From assembly GCA_023144005.1 (NCBI GenBank), contig JAGLGN010000031.1, positions 1 to 64,000 of the forward strand: a stretch of 64,000 nt of DNA. The letters are read 5' to 3'. The notes beneath the pieces were generated by a model. The model worked only from the letters and a program-made list of their open reading frames with translations, did no database searches and was not told where the DNA came from. Shown here piece after piece: positions 42,068 through 50,513 of the stretch (its first letter is position 1; every line of letters starts with the position of its first letter). Source of the DNA: a bacterium (GTDB lineage Bacteria > AUK180). The position numbers and the translations under genes are program-made.

Positions 42068-43378
42068 CTATTGTACATTGAATACAAGATTTTCATTTAT
42101 TTCGGATATTATTTTAGGAATTATCTCCTGAATTGTTCCTGCTATTTTATCAGTATAGGTGTTGATTTCTTCACTAAACTGAATTTCGAAATAGAGTTTG
42201 TTTACTTGAGGATCAACACTGATTAATGATTCAGTAGCATCGGGAAATATTTCAAAATCATAAATTCCTTCTTGAACTCCCACTTCAACTGAAGAGACGC
42301 AAGGTAGTGTGTTATCAATTACTATTGGAAATGCTTCCTTTGCTACATTCATATTATAATCATATGCATATACTTCAAAGTGATAGAAACCATCATCATA
42401 TTCCCTAGAATTAAAACTTTCTGGCTTATCTTTTGAATCTAGATATTGATCATCATTTGTGTTTGTAATAATATATACCATATAGTGCTGACTTGAAATA
42501 TCCCAATAGATAGTGTGAAGGTATTTGTCTTCTATCCCAGTAGTAAGTTTGGGCGAAAATATTGTCTTTGATATTATATTTTTCTCTTTGTCTAATACTG
42601 CATATCCATATCTAAATACTCCAGGCTTGCTTTTATTCGTCGACACGGAACTTTGGTTAATAATGTCATAAATTCCAAAATAACCGTCTACGTTATGCCG
42701 TACTATTGTCTCGCTAAGATTATTTTCACTATAGCCTTCTTCAAAGGGGAGAGAAGTGAAGAAGTGCTCGGGGTCATAGTAACATCGATAAAAATACTTA
42801 GCATGTTCCTTCATAATAACCGGAGGATCCTCATCAGAGATAGGCCTACCTATATTGTCGAAATATTCATTTGGATCATGCGCCCGAAATTGGGATTTTA
42901 GTATCGTTTTACCCGTATCTTGATCGGTTTCAGGTACAAATATTAATTTTTTATAAACAAAATGAACATGGTAGAATGAATCATCTCGAGGAAATAACTT
43001 TTCCGCAATTACATCACCTGTTTCTACTAGAACACCATCAATTTCGGAATCCCCAGGTTTTCCTTCTAAATATGTAATATCAACATGACCGTAACTAAAT
43101 GTCTTAGTCCCATCATTAACATAGATATAGTCATAATATGATCCCCCGGTTGAGTCAACTGTGAATGCAAGTCCAGAAGACACACTTATTACATCCTCAA
43201 TATAAATTGGAGAATGGAAATCCATTGCTTTATGAAATACATTTGTTCTGATATCTCCGTATATTCCTGATATTAGATCATCATTCTCTATTGGTCGATT
43301 TCCACTATATTCTCCGAATGCGTTATAACCGAGAAATATACATAATAATAACCCAATAAATAATCTATAACGGATCAT
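42068..43378 (-). CDS. Shortened paralogue of the giant M23 protein
   Basis: This 436-aa secreted protein has a signal peptide (LFIGLLLCIFLGYNAFG). The M23 domain keeps its metal motifs: HxxxD (FHKAMDFH) and HxH (YHVHFV). An Ig-like region then parallels the N-terminus of the 5920-aa protein (VIDNTLPCVSSVEV, YFEIQFSEEI). Where the giant continues for over 5400 residues, this one ends after a short unrelated tail, seven bases from the RAYT A end. It overlaps the 445-aa gene by four bases, the same gene order as the large operon. It may be a functional short peptidase or a remnant; the sequence suggests truncation. Confidence 0.78.
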   Translation of the reverse strand: MIRYRLFIGLLLCIFLGYNAFGEYSGNRPIENDDLISGIYGDIRTNVFHKAMDFHSPIYIEDVISVSSGLAFTVDSTGGSYYDYIYVNDGTKTFSYGHVDITYLEGKPGDSEIDGVLVETGDVIAEKLFPRDDSFYHVHFVYKKLIFVPETDQDTGKTILKSQFRAHDPNEYFDNIGRPISDEDPPVIMKEHAKYFYRCYYDPEHFFTSLPFEEGYSENNLSETIVRHNVDGYFGIYDIINQSSVSTNKSKPGVFRYGYAVLDKEKNIISKTIFSPKLTTGIEDKYLHTIYWDISSQHYMVYIITNTNDDQYLDSKDKPESFNSREYDDGFYHFEVYAYDYNMNVAKEAFPIVIDNTLPCVSSVEVGVQEGIYDFEIFPDATESLISVDPQVNKLYFEIQFSEEINTYTDKIAGTIQEIIPKIISEINENLVFNVQ

Positions 43379-44706
43379 TCTTGTTTCCTAGAATATTTCC
43401 AAATCTCATTTTCACTTTTTATTATATAGATTTCGTTATTAGATTTTCTGAAAAACGGATACTTCTTATCTAAGATATCGATATTAACTATCTCCTCAAA
43501 TACCGTTTCAAACATTTCATTCAATATTTTGAATTTTTCTATTGTTCTATTATTACTAAGAAATATATACGTTTCTCTATTCTCCTCACTGAATATTACA
43601 TCATGTATAGATAATTCTCCTTCATTAATCTTCACATTAGAAATAATATTTCCATCCTCAGTATCTATGAGAAATATCTCATCTCCGATGCCTAAGATTA
43701 CTCTTCCATTTTCCATTGTTTCGTATCTCTTTTTTCCTTCTTTTGGCAATTTTAATACTTCCTCTCCTGATAAATCTAAAATGTAGAAGTTATGTTGTGT
43801 TTTCAGGAGAATCCTGTTATTGAAAAATAGAAAAGGATAGTAATCCTTAAAACCATAATAGATACCGTGACCAGGAATTATTTTTGACCATAATAAATTC
43901 CCTTTTGCATCAAATAGATAGGTATACAATTTACAATCTTCTCTTTTTTGCGTAGGAGAATCGCTTTCACCAAACACAAAAACATACAAGTCATCACTAA
44001 TAAAATTCGCTACCATCCTATCAAAGCTTATATTTATCTTGTTAAGTAAATCAATCCTTTGCTTTCCATTTGTACTAACAATCTCTATACTTTCCTTAAA
44101 ATATGGGTTGTGTTCTCCCGCCCAGGAAATGAAATATTTATTGTTTTTAGAAATTTCATAATTTGCCAATGTTAATTTAGTTGATCTCGTTTCTCCATAA
44201 CTGTCATAAATAGTAACATAGTTGGTTTCAAAATCTCTTTCAATATATAAATCCAAATTGAATAGGGGTGAATAGAAGCATGTTTTTCTGGGACTCTTCA
44301 CTTTAACAACATTATCTTTCGCGAAATTAGTAAAAACGTAATTATGAGAAAACACTATATTGTTACCAGAAGAGATTATTGAAAGAGGTTTTGATTTGTC
44401 TAAAGATGAGTATTGCTTCATCTTTTTAGCGTAAATTCTGTCCTTATAAACTATATCAATTGACTTAATTCTCTCGTTGATCTCATCTGTAAACTTATTA
44501 ACTCCTAAATTTTCCTTACTGGCTCCATCATTTCCCTCGTGGAATATGGATTCTCCCTTTTCTTCAGCTTCTATCTTACTAGTTTGTTTAGTCCCAGCTG
44601 TTTCCTTTTCAGTAATTATCTTCTCGTTTTTCTTCTTCCCACAAGAAACCAGTCCGACAAGCAACAATAAAACTATAAGCAGTGCAACAAAAAATCCCTT
44701 CTTCAT
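43375..44706 (-). CDS. Lipoprotein paralogue of the 509-aa propeller protein
   Basis: About 443 aa. A lipobox (LLVGLVSCGKKK) makes it a lipoprotein, whereas its paralogue has a transmembrane anchor. A charged linker and propeller-like beta-strand repeats follow (NYEISKNNKYFISWAGEH, NGRVILGIGDEIFLIDTEDGN). The start two codons inside the track ORF is preferred because it keeps the GGGAG-to-ATG spacing of the duplicated leader in the other copy. It lies directly before the shortened M23 gene, repeating the organisation of the giant operon. Function unknown. Confidence 0.72.
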   Translation of the reverse strand: MKKGFFVALLIVLLLLVGLVSCGKKKNEKIITEKETAGTKQTSKIEAEEKGESIFHEGNDGASKENLGVNKFTDEINERIKSIDIVYKDRIYAKKMKQYSSLDKSKPLSIISSGNNIVFSHNYVFTNFAKDNVVKVKSPRKTCFYSPLFNLDLYIERDFETNYVTIYDSYGETRSTKLTLANYEISKNNKYFISWAGEHNPYFKESIEIVSTNGKQRIDLLNKINISFDRMVANFISDDLYVFVFGESDSPTQKREDCKLYTYLFDAKGNLLWSKIIPGHGIYYGFKDYYPFLFFNNRILLKTQHNFYILDLSGEEVLKLPKEGKKRYETMENGRVILGIGDEIFLIDTEDGNIISNVKINEGELSIHDVIFSEENRETYIFLSNNRTIEKFKILNEMFETVFEEIVNIDILDKKYPFFRKSNNEIYIIKSENEIWKYSRKQE

Positions 44707-44994
44707 ATACATCTCCCATTTATAAATTAACCATTTACTGAAAATAACTCTTTAATAATTTCCCTTTTTGTTTTTTGTTCGTGAAAAGTAATGACATCCC
44801 TTTCACTTATCTCTCGCATGCAATATTGTATCATTTAAGCATTGATATTCAAAGAATATCTATATATTATTCCATTGGTTTCTATAACAACCCTTGTGTT
44901 GGGAAATGTATTTTTCTTTCTTTCGCAATATCTCTATTTTACCCTATTTTCCCTTCTTCTATTCTGATTTCCCGCACTACCGCGAGTCAATATT
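44707..44994 (-). promoter_or_regulatory. duplicated upstream region (copy 2)
   Basis: No gene. Near-identical to 40832-41135 up to ACCGCGAGTCAATATTG. It ends where the REP sequences of element B begin. Confidence 0.7.
44825..44852 (-). promoter_or_regulatory. promoter of duplicated module
   Basis: On the minus strand, TTGAAT, 16 bases, TACAAT: the same elements and spacing as the giant-operon promoter at 40950-40977. Confidence 0.55.
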
Positions 44995-45022
44995 GAACTT
45001 CGGGGACGGAACTTCGGGGACG
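44995..45022. repeat. 14-bp tandem repeat at RAYT B left end
   Basis: GAACTTCGGGGACG occurs twice in succession, giving two GGGGACGG cores (45002 and 45016). Element A has only one. It may be a slippage or a trace of repeated end processing. Confidence 0.7.
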
Positions 45023-45940
45023 GTTGTTGCATCTGTTGCATAACTATTCCTCACTCTTCAATATCCTCCCCACTGTCGACCGGTTTACTTCCATCAGACG
45101 AGCAATGCCTGCTCTCGAAATTCCCTCCTTCAACAGCAGGAGAAAAGCATTTCGCAATGTCTTTCTATTTTCACCAAAATTCTTCATACTTTTAAGCACT
45201 TTCAAATCGTAGCCATTCTCCTTAAAAAGAATATTACATTTCTCTTGGGTCTTTTCAATCTCCCTCCGCTTCTCAATGTACTTCCCTTTCTCTCTCCCTT
45301 CTTGTCTCTTGTCGAAATTGATATACGCTATCTCATTACCGATCGAATCCTTGAAGGTGGGAAATTCATCAGGCCCGGCAGCCATGAATTCTAGATAATC
45401 CTCCGTTGATCTGAAAACCGGCAAGCTCCTGAGTCCAGAAATATTCTCTTCCTTGTTGCTTTCATAATATGAAGCGCTTGAATATTCGTACTCAGAAGGT
45501 TCATCACATATCTTTGCCTTCACCGGATTCATATGTATGTATTTCACCAAATGCATAAGGTATGATTCATCCAGAACTATCATCGATTTATATCTGTTCT
45601 GAAAGACATGACCTGCAACATTATATTTGTGATTAAAATACATTGCGTATCTGGTATTCAGACGCTTCATGAAATTGTGTAGATGTATCTTGTTCCTCCT
45701 TACGAGCAAATGAACATGATTTGTCATCAGGCAATACACATGGACAGCAAGATCATGCTCTTCTAGGATCTCGTTGAACATTTCAAAATACTTCTGTCTG
45801 TCTTTAGATGAAAAGAATAAAGGATTCTTCCTCTGTCCCCGGCAGATTAGGTGATAGTAAGATCCTTCAATATCAAGTCTTGCTGATCTTGGCATATGAC
45901 ACTATATTATAATTTTGCAACAAATGCAACGACCGTCCCC
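45016..45940 (-). mobile_element. RAYT/REP element B (925 bp)
   Basis: Same length and layout as element A. The left end (45016-45040) is identical; the right end (45916-45940) differs from the left's complement at two positions. Its right end lies six bases past the stop codon of the secretin gene. Confidence 0.8.
45044..45895 (-). CDS. REP-associated tyrosine transposase (copy B)
   Basis: This 283-aa sister of copy A has the same HUH motif (TNHVHLLV), YIHMNPVKA nucleophile region and C-terminal helix-turn-helix. It looks intact. The C-terminal 166 residues and the sequence downstream of the gene are almost identical to copy A, while the catalytic N-terminal half has diverged with many conservative changes, suggesting gene conversion of one half. 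Confidence 0.92.
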   Translation of the reverse strand: MPRSARLDIEGSYYHLICRGQRKNPLFFSSKDRQKYFEMFNEILEEHDLAVHVYCLMTNHVHLLVRRNKIHLHNFMKRLNTRYAMYFNHKYNVAGHVFQNRYKSMIVLDESYLMHLVKYIHMNPVKAKICDEPSEYEYSSASYYESNKEENISGLRSLPVFRSTEDYLEFMAAGPDEFPTFKDSIGNEIAYINFDKRQEGREKGKYIEKRREIEKTQEKCNILFKENGYDLKVLKSMKNFGENRKTLRNAFLLLLKEGISRAGIARLMEVNRSTVGRILKSEE

Positions 45941-45946
45941 ATTCTT

Positions 45947-47731
45947 TTATTCTTCTACCTTACGCGGCTTTTTGAATTTTAAGATACCATAGCAGGTGAG
46001 ATCATAGAGAGAAACCGATAGCATTACAGTCCCTAAGCCGGCTGTAACATCCCTACCGATCGCATAGTATTTTGCATTGTCTTTGTCTCTTTGAAGGCCG
46101 CTTATCTGCCAGTCGGAATCGTAGTCATTGCTGATTTTGTTGAAGTACAGCGATGTTCCGGTATAAATTGCCGTCCAAAGAAGGTTTTTGCCAGCGGAAA
46201 ACAGATGCTTCTTTGCATCGTTATGGCGGAAATCCTTCCAATTGAATTCCGGCTTTTTCCCGTCTTCTGGTCTTTCGAGCTTGACGAAGTCCCTGATGAT
46301 CGTCGGCCTGATATAGAACACCAGCTCGCTGGAATCATCGGTCTTTGATCTATTTGAGAACAGGTTTCCTATAATAGGTATGCTGCCCAATATAGGGATC
46401 TTATCCCCGGCCTGTGATTCAGTCCTTTTTGTAAGCCCGCCGATGATAACGGTCTCACCGTCTTTCACCCTGAGCGTTGTATTAGCGTTCTTCTGGCTGG
46501 TAGCGGCTGTACCGGAGCCGGAAGTAGTAACAAAATCACTGACCTCGGGATTCAGTTCCAGGATGATCTCATCTTCCGCAGTTACCCAGGCGGTCATCTT
46601 CAGTATCACGCCTGTTTTGATCTTCTGTAGAGAGGTCAGAGGAGTTTCGACATTACCCGTTGTTACTTCATAATATTCATCCTGACCCACGGATAATTCG
46701 GCGGGATACCCGGACAGCGACGAAATTCGCGGATTGGCAACTATCTTCGCCTTATTCTCACTGATCAAATATCTGAGGTTAGCAACGAACTCGCCTGTAT
46801 TCCAGCTTCCTTCTGAGAACTTGGCAGAAAAGAAACCGCCCTGCTGTGAAGAGGTGGAGCCGGGCTGCATTGTGACATCATTGAACTGCCCGAAAGCGCC
46901 AGTCAGGGAAAAATCCCTCGTATCTTTATAGCCCTTTTTATACTCTACCACAAGGACATCGATCGCGATCACAGGTGATTTGATATCAATATTTGAGATA
47001 TACTCTTTGACCTTGAATATCTCCTTTTGAGATCCCATTACTATTATGCCGTTGTCTTCCTTGATGACCTTTACATTGACATTCGGGGAAAAGGATTTTA
47101 CGATATCAGGAATATCATCCGCCTTCAAGTATTTCATCCTTATCAATTCGCTCGATGCAAGCATCGGAGCGGCGGGAGATTGCGTAGATGGGTCACCGAC
47201 CAGATATATGCCTTCTTTCGTCCGCTTCATGGTGTATTTGGTGCCGCCGAGCAGATAGTTAAGGCCATCCTCAAACGGCACAGCGGTCAATGTAGCGTCA
47301 ACCGTGCCTACAAGATTTCCATAGACGACAATGTCTATCTTTGACTGGTCCGCGACTTCTTTGAATACATCTTTGATATCCGCATTTTTAAGATCACAGG
47401 TAAATGTTTTTCCGTCAGTGATCAATTGAAGGCGGCCGCCTTCTCTTCTGGGTATCGAGATCAGATAAACGCTTCCTCTTTTTTTGTAAATGTATCCATT
47501 CGGCTCCAGAATGTTTTTCAGGGCCTCTTCCAGGGTTAGATCTTTTATATTCACATCGATATTGCCTTTGACCGAAGCATCGGGGATGATGTTAACCCCG
47601 CTTTGCTGGGAGATCAATCTCAGAATATCCCGGACATCGGTATTCTTGGCGGAAACCGATACTCCGAAAACAGTAATAGTGAAAACGAATAAGAGAATAA
47701 TTATGAAAAATATCTTTAATTGCCTTGCCAT
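45947..47731 (-). CDS. Secretin (GspD/PilQ family)
   Basis: This 594-aa outer-membrane secretin has a signal peptide and two STN/N-type periplasmic domains (NTDVRDILRLISQQSGVNIIPD, about 30-90, and ADIKDVFKEVADQSKIDIVV, about 115-175). A further N domain precedes the secretin core (about 260-480), which has ENKAKIVANPRISSLSG and VKDGETVIIGGL. The core is followed by an unusual tail of about 110 residues with two hydrophobic segments (LLWTAIYTGTSLYF, VTAGLGTVMLSVSLYDL), which is not part of standard PilQ/GspD. It is the last gene of the pilus-like operon; its start overlaps the pseudopilin gene. Confidence 0.9.
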   Translation of the reverse strand: MARQLKIFFIIILLFVFTITVFGVSVSAKNTDVRDILRLISQQSGVNIIPDASVKGNIDVNIKDLTLEEALKNILEPNGYIYKKRGSVYLISIPRREGGRLQLITDGKTFTCDLKNADIKDVFKEVADQSKIDIVVYGNLVGTVDATLTAVPFEDGLNYLLGGTKYTMKRTKEGIYLVGDPSTQSPAAPMLASSELIRMKYLKADDIPDIVKSFSPNVNVKVIKEDNGIIVMGSQKEIFKVKEYISNIDIKSPVIAIDVLVVEYKKGYKDTRDFSLTGAFGQFNDVTMQPGSTSSQQGGFFSAKFSEGSWNTGEFVANLRYLISENKAKIVANPRISSLSGYPAELSVGQDEYYEVTTGNVETPLTSLQKIKTGVILKMTAWVTAEDEIILELNPEVSDFVTTSGSGTAATSQKNANTTLRVKDGETVIIGGLTKRTESQAGDKIPILGSIPIIGNLFSNRSKTDDSSELVFYIRPTIIRDFVKLERPEDGKKPEFNWKDFRHNDAKKHLFSAGKNLLWTAIYTGTSLYFNKISNDYDSDWQISGLQRDKDNAKYYAIGRDVTAGLGTVMLSVSLYDLTCYGILKFKKPRKVEE

Positions 47732-48105
47732 GGATCTCTCCTTTTTAACAGTTCTATTTTAATGTTATATTTTTTAATGTCAATCTCATACAGATCATAT
47801 CGATCTTTTCTTTCCTTCGGAATAAGGGAAACTCCGCTGAAGATAACCTTATCACCATAGTAAAAAGCATCGCTTTTAAAGGATAGCGGCTTTCCTCTGA
47901 GTGAAAAAGAATTCTCCTTCTCTTCGTATTCCGCCTGTGTGAGCAGAGTCAGCATCCGGGAGATCTCAAGGTTTCTCTGTGCGTTGACCTGAATCTTCTC
48001 AACGGTCTTTCTCATGGAAACGGTGGTAGTCCAGAAGACCGCACCGAGAAGGAGCGACAAAGAGACCGCGACCATTAATTCAATCAAGGTAAGAGCTTTT
48101 TTCAA
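47716..48105 (-). CDS. Pseudopilin/prepilin-like protein (GspJ/PilW-like)
   Basis: About 129 aa from a TTG start. GGAGGGAG lies six bases before TTG 48105, giving the short leader MKKA before LTLIELMVAVSLSLLLGAVF, a class III-signal-like N-terminus. The ORF-track ATG at 48141 would place 12 unlikely residues in front. The body is beta-rich with no cysteine pair. The residue before cleavage is Ala rather than Gly, which prepilin peptidases can tolerate. It overlaps both neighbours. It probably belongs to a minor pilin or pseudopilin tip. Confidence 0.75.
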   Translation of the reverse strand: MKKALTLIELMVAVSLSLLLGAVFWTTTVSMRKTVEKIQVNAQRNLEISRMLTLLTQAEYEEKENSFSLRGKPLSFKSDAFYYGDKVIFSGVSLIPKERKDRYDLYEIDIKKYNIKIELLKRRDPWQGN

Positions 48106-48469
48106 ATATCTCCCTCCGCAAATTATACCTTGTTCTTCCACCTTTGATCCCGCCCTCTATGATAACAGTTCTAATTCCCCTTTCCGTCTTGAGGGTTTCT
48201 ATGAAAAACTGCATTTCGATCTTTCCTGATATTCTCTCGAACTCCTCGTCCATTTTCTCGCCGAGGGCGTACTTCTCCATCAGAACTTCCGTCTGGTGAA
48301 CAAGGACCAGTCTTTCAAGATCATTATCCAAAGCCGTTCTCTTGACACCGAGATAGTTAATAAATCCGATAAAGAGTATTTCCAGAATAAGCAGGGAAAT
48401 TACAATTTCGACAAGGGAAAAGCCGTGCCTTTTAGTGTTCGGATTCGTAATTAAAACATTAGAAGACAT
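48080..48469 (-). CDS. Pseudopilin (GspI/PilV-like)
   Basis: About 129 aa. The prepilin signal RHG|FSLVEIVISLLILEILFIGF is classical (Gly before cleavage, Glu at +5). Start 48469 is chosen because AGGAG lies six bases before it; the track start at 48517 would lie inside the preceding gene without a ribosome site. It overlaps the preceding gene by 11 bases and the next by 26. Confidence 0.8.
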   Translation of the reverse strand: MSSNVLITNPNTKRHGFSLVEIVISLLILEILFIGFINYLGVKRTALDNDLERLVLVHQTEVLMEKYALGEKMDEEFERISGKIEMQFFIETLKTERGIRTVIIEGGIKGGRTRYNLRREIFEKSSYLD

Positions 48470-49652
48470 CAATGACTCCTTCTGCAATACCGAGCATAAA
48501 GAAATCATCCGGCTCAATCGACCGGCATACGGTCACTCCGGATAAGGTTTGCTCAACCCCCATTGATTCAAAATCACGGGAGTATATCGAACCTTTCATA
48601 TTTCCCTTTATCTGAGAGACTCCGAGATTGACTACTTTTCCTGAAAATGCAGCATCCTTGTACTTTTTGAAATGCAGAAGGCCGGGAGAATCAAAACTCT
48701 TAATTGTTTCAGGGAGTAATAATATATTTCCCATGAAAGAGGCGTTGTCTCTTAGAGTTATACTGCATGAGCCGAATTTATTCTTATGCTTCCGGGATAT
48801 CCCAAGTATATTGGTCCTTGTTAGATGAGATTCATCCGATGCCTCGAATTGCTCAAAGCAGACGATCTCGGTGTTCACAGCGCGGCTCTGCTTGAGAAAA
48901 AATATCCGCGGCGCTACAATGCAGGAATCACGGACCAATGTATTTTCAGAAAAGTATATATCCTTGTCCGAGATGATCAATGCATTTGAGATCTCATTAT
49001 TTTTTGAAAAACGCGCACCCTCACAATAATACTCCTCGCCCGAAATGATGATACTTTCTTTTTCACTTGAATATGTTTTCGCTACCGTATGCAGGATTAC
49101 ATCTTTACTTTCCCTCTTTCCGTGGAATAATGAAAGGAGCATTTCTATGAACCTCTCATCAACACCTTCAAAAAGATCGTCCGCTGTCCACCTGTGACAC
49201 GAATCTACATCAGCATCGGACTTTCCCTCATATACCGACAACGGAGAAGCTACACCACCGGAAATATGCGTATCATTGCCAATATTCAGGGGTTTGACAT
49301 CATTTCCCGATACTATCGCATATTGAAATGGATACCTGCTGAATACAAGATGTCTATCTCCCTTGTCATTAATAATATGAAGATTTCCGCCGGGAAGGAA
49401 ATTGAGATCATCTATTTTCTCACCTTCATAGAATTTTTTCAGCATCCGGCTTATGGAGGAATGAGCCTTGTTTTTATCTTCTATGATCTTAATATTTTTC
49501 CGCATGACCGCTCTTTTGGTATTTGTGATATTATTGATCAGGATGAAAGACAGTGAGAAGAACACCAGAGCGAGAAGGATGAAAATATAGCTGAATCCGC
49601 TTCTACCAGACACTGAGCTTCTTCCTGAATCCTTCTTTTTCCAGAATAACAT
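48459..49652 (-). CDS. PilX/GspK-like large pseudopilin with beta-helix-like body
   Basis: The protein (397 aa) begins with a leader ending SGRSG|FSYIFILLALVFFSLSFILI, a prepilin-type helix. The remainder does not look like GspK: a middle region of mixed character is followed by about 180 residues of short beta repeats (ALIISDKDIYFSENTLV, FGSCSITLRDNASFMGNILLL) that recall a bactofilin-like or right-handed beta-helix fold. A GTG at 49613 with AGGAAG before it would give a shorter, more typical leader (MSGRSG|F) and only 11 bases of overlap, so the true start may be there. Confidence 0.65.
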   Translation of the reverse strand: MLFWKKKDSGRSSVSGRSGFSYIFILLALVFFSLSFILINNITNTKRAVMRKNIKIIEDKNKAHSSISRMLKKFYEGEKIDDLNFLPGGNLHIINDKGDRHLVFSRYPFQYAIVSGNDVKPLNIGNDTHISGGVASPLSVYEGKSDADVDSCHRWTADDLFEGVDERFIEMLLSLFHGKRESKDVILHTVAKTYSSEKESIIISGEEYYCEGARFSKNNEISNALIISDKDIYFSENTLVRDSCIVAPRIFFLKQSRAVNTEIVCFEQFEASDESHLTRTNILGISRKHKNKFGSCSITLRDNASFMGNILLLPETIKSFDSPGLLHFKKYKDAAFSGKVVNLGVSQIKGNMKGSIYSRDFESMGVEQTLSGVTVCRSIEPDDFFMLGIAEGVIDVF

Positions 49653-50037
49653 GGTCTTGGCCGATATGTATGATCAGCCAGTCCGTGAGAGTATCTCCTT
49701 CTGAAACCGAAATAGTCAATCCGGTCTTATTCTGTTTGAACATCGCGTTCATCTTGCCGTTGACCTTGGAGATAGCGGACAAGGCATAATCAAATAGCGG
49801 CATTTCACTATCTGCTGAACCTTTGTACTTGGCAGGCAATAAAAATGGATTTCTATTCATATTGAGCCGGATGGGAATGCTCGGTTTCATTTCTGTAATA
49901 TCTACAACCGAGGGATGATGGAATTGCGCGGAAGGATTATTTTCGCGGGTCAAAACGGCAAAGCAGAAAAAGGTCTCGACCAGCATAAATACCACGATGG
50001 ATAGAAATAAGGCCGTGAAGAAGATCTTTGTTCTCAT
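49603..50037 (-). CDS. PilP/GspC-like inner-membrane protein
   Basis: This 144-aa protein has an N-terminal transmembrane helix (IFFTALFLSIVVFMLVETFF), a Pro-rich linker, NPFLLP, and an HR-type beta domain (SAISKVNGKMNAMF, VSEGDTLTDWLIIHIGQDHVILEKEG) as in GspC/PilP, which contacts the secretin N-domains. Its start overlaps the pilO-like stop by four bases. Confidence 0.78.
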   Translation of the reverse strand: MRTKIFFTALFLSIVVFMLVETFFCFAVLTRENNPSAQFHHPSVVDITEMKPSIPIRLNMNRNPFLLPAKYKGSADSEMPLFDYALSAISKVNGKMNAMFKQNKTGLTISVSEGDTLTDWLIIHIGQDHVILEKEGFRKKLSVW

Positions 50038-50513
50038 TCCAGATCAACCTCCAGTACAAAGACAGTATTCAATCTGCCCTTGCGCATTTTCATTGTCAGA
50101 TCTTTGATCCTGAGGGTCTTTTTACAATTCGCGATGGCTTCGAGACATTCAGCGGTTTTACTGAAGCTCTCTTCCAATTGTACGGTGATCATTCCGCTCT
50201 GCTTGTCTTTCAGCTGAGACATGCCCTTCGGCACTATATTATTACTTCCCAGCAGATTTGAGATGGCCGTCATCGCGTCAACGATGGACCCGAAGGTCCT
50301 CTTTTCAATGTACTCCGAAATGGCGGTGTTCAGCTTCTTCTCGTCTTTCTCTATTTCTTGCGTCTGCTTCAGGGCGTAAGACATGCGGGATAATGTATCC
50401 GTATTAGCATAAAAATCATCCTTATAACTTCTATATAGATTGGCCGCCAGCAGAAGAAGAACGAACAGCGCAATATTTATTGCAGTAAGGATACTAACCG
50501 TTTTTCTATTCAT
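50034..50513 (-). CDS. PilO/GspM-like protein
   Basis: This 159-aa bitopic inner-membrane protein has one N-terminal helix (AINIALFVLLLLAANLY), a coiled-coil stretch (about 35-70), and a ferredoxin-like periplasmic domain (MITVQLEESFSKTAECLEAI, LRIKDLTMKMRKG). This matches the PilO layout and its position between PilN- and PilP-like genes. Sequence identity to named PilO was not tested. Confidence 0.75.
   Translation of the reverse strand: MNRKTVSILTAINIALFVLLLLAANLYRSYKDDFYANTDTLSRMSYALKQTQEIEKDEKKLNTAISEYIEKRTFGSIVDAMTAISNLLGSNNIVPKGMSQLKDKQSGMITVQLEESFSKTAECLEAIANCKKTLRIKDLTMKMRKGRLNTVFVLEVDLE

Noticed and set aside
9779-45940. REP-marked gene units as integron cassettes
   Set aside because: There is no integrase, no attC-like folded sites and no GTTRRRY core; the boxes match the RAYT ends instead.
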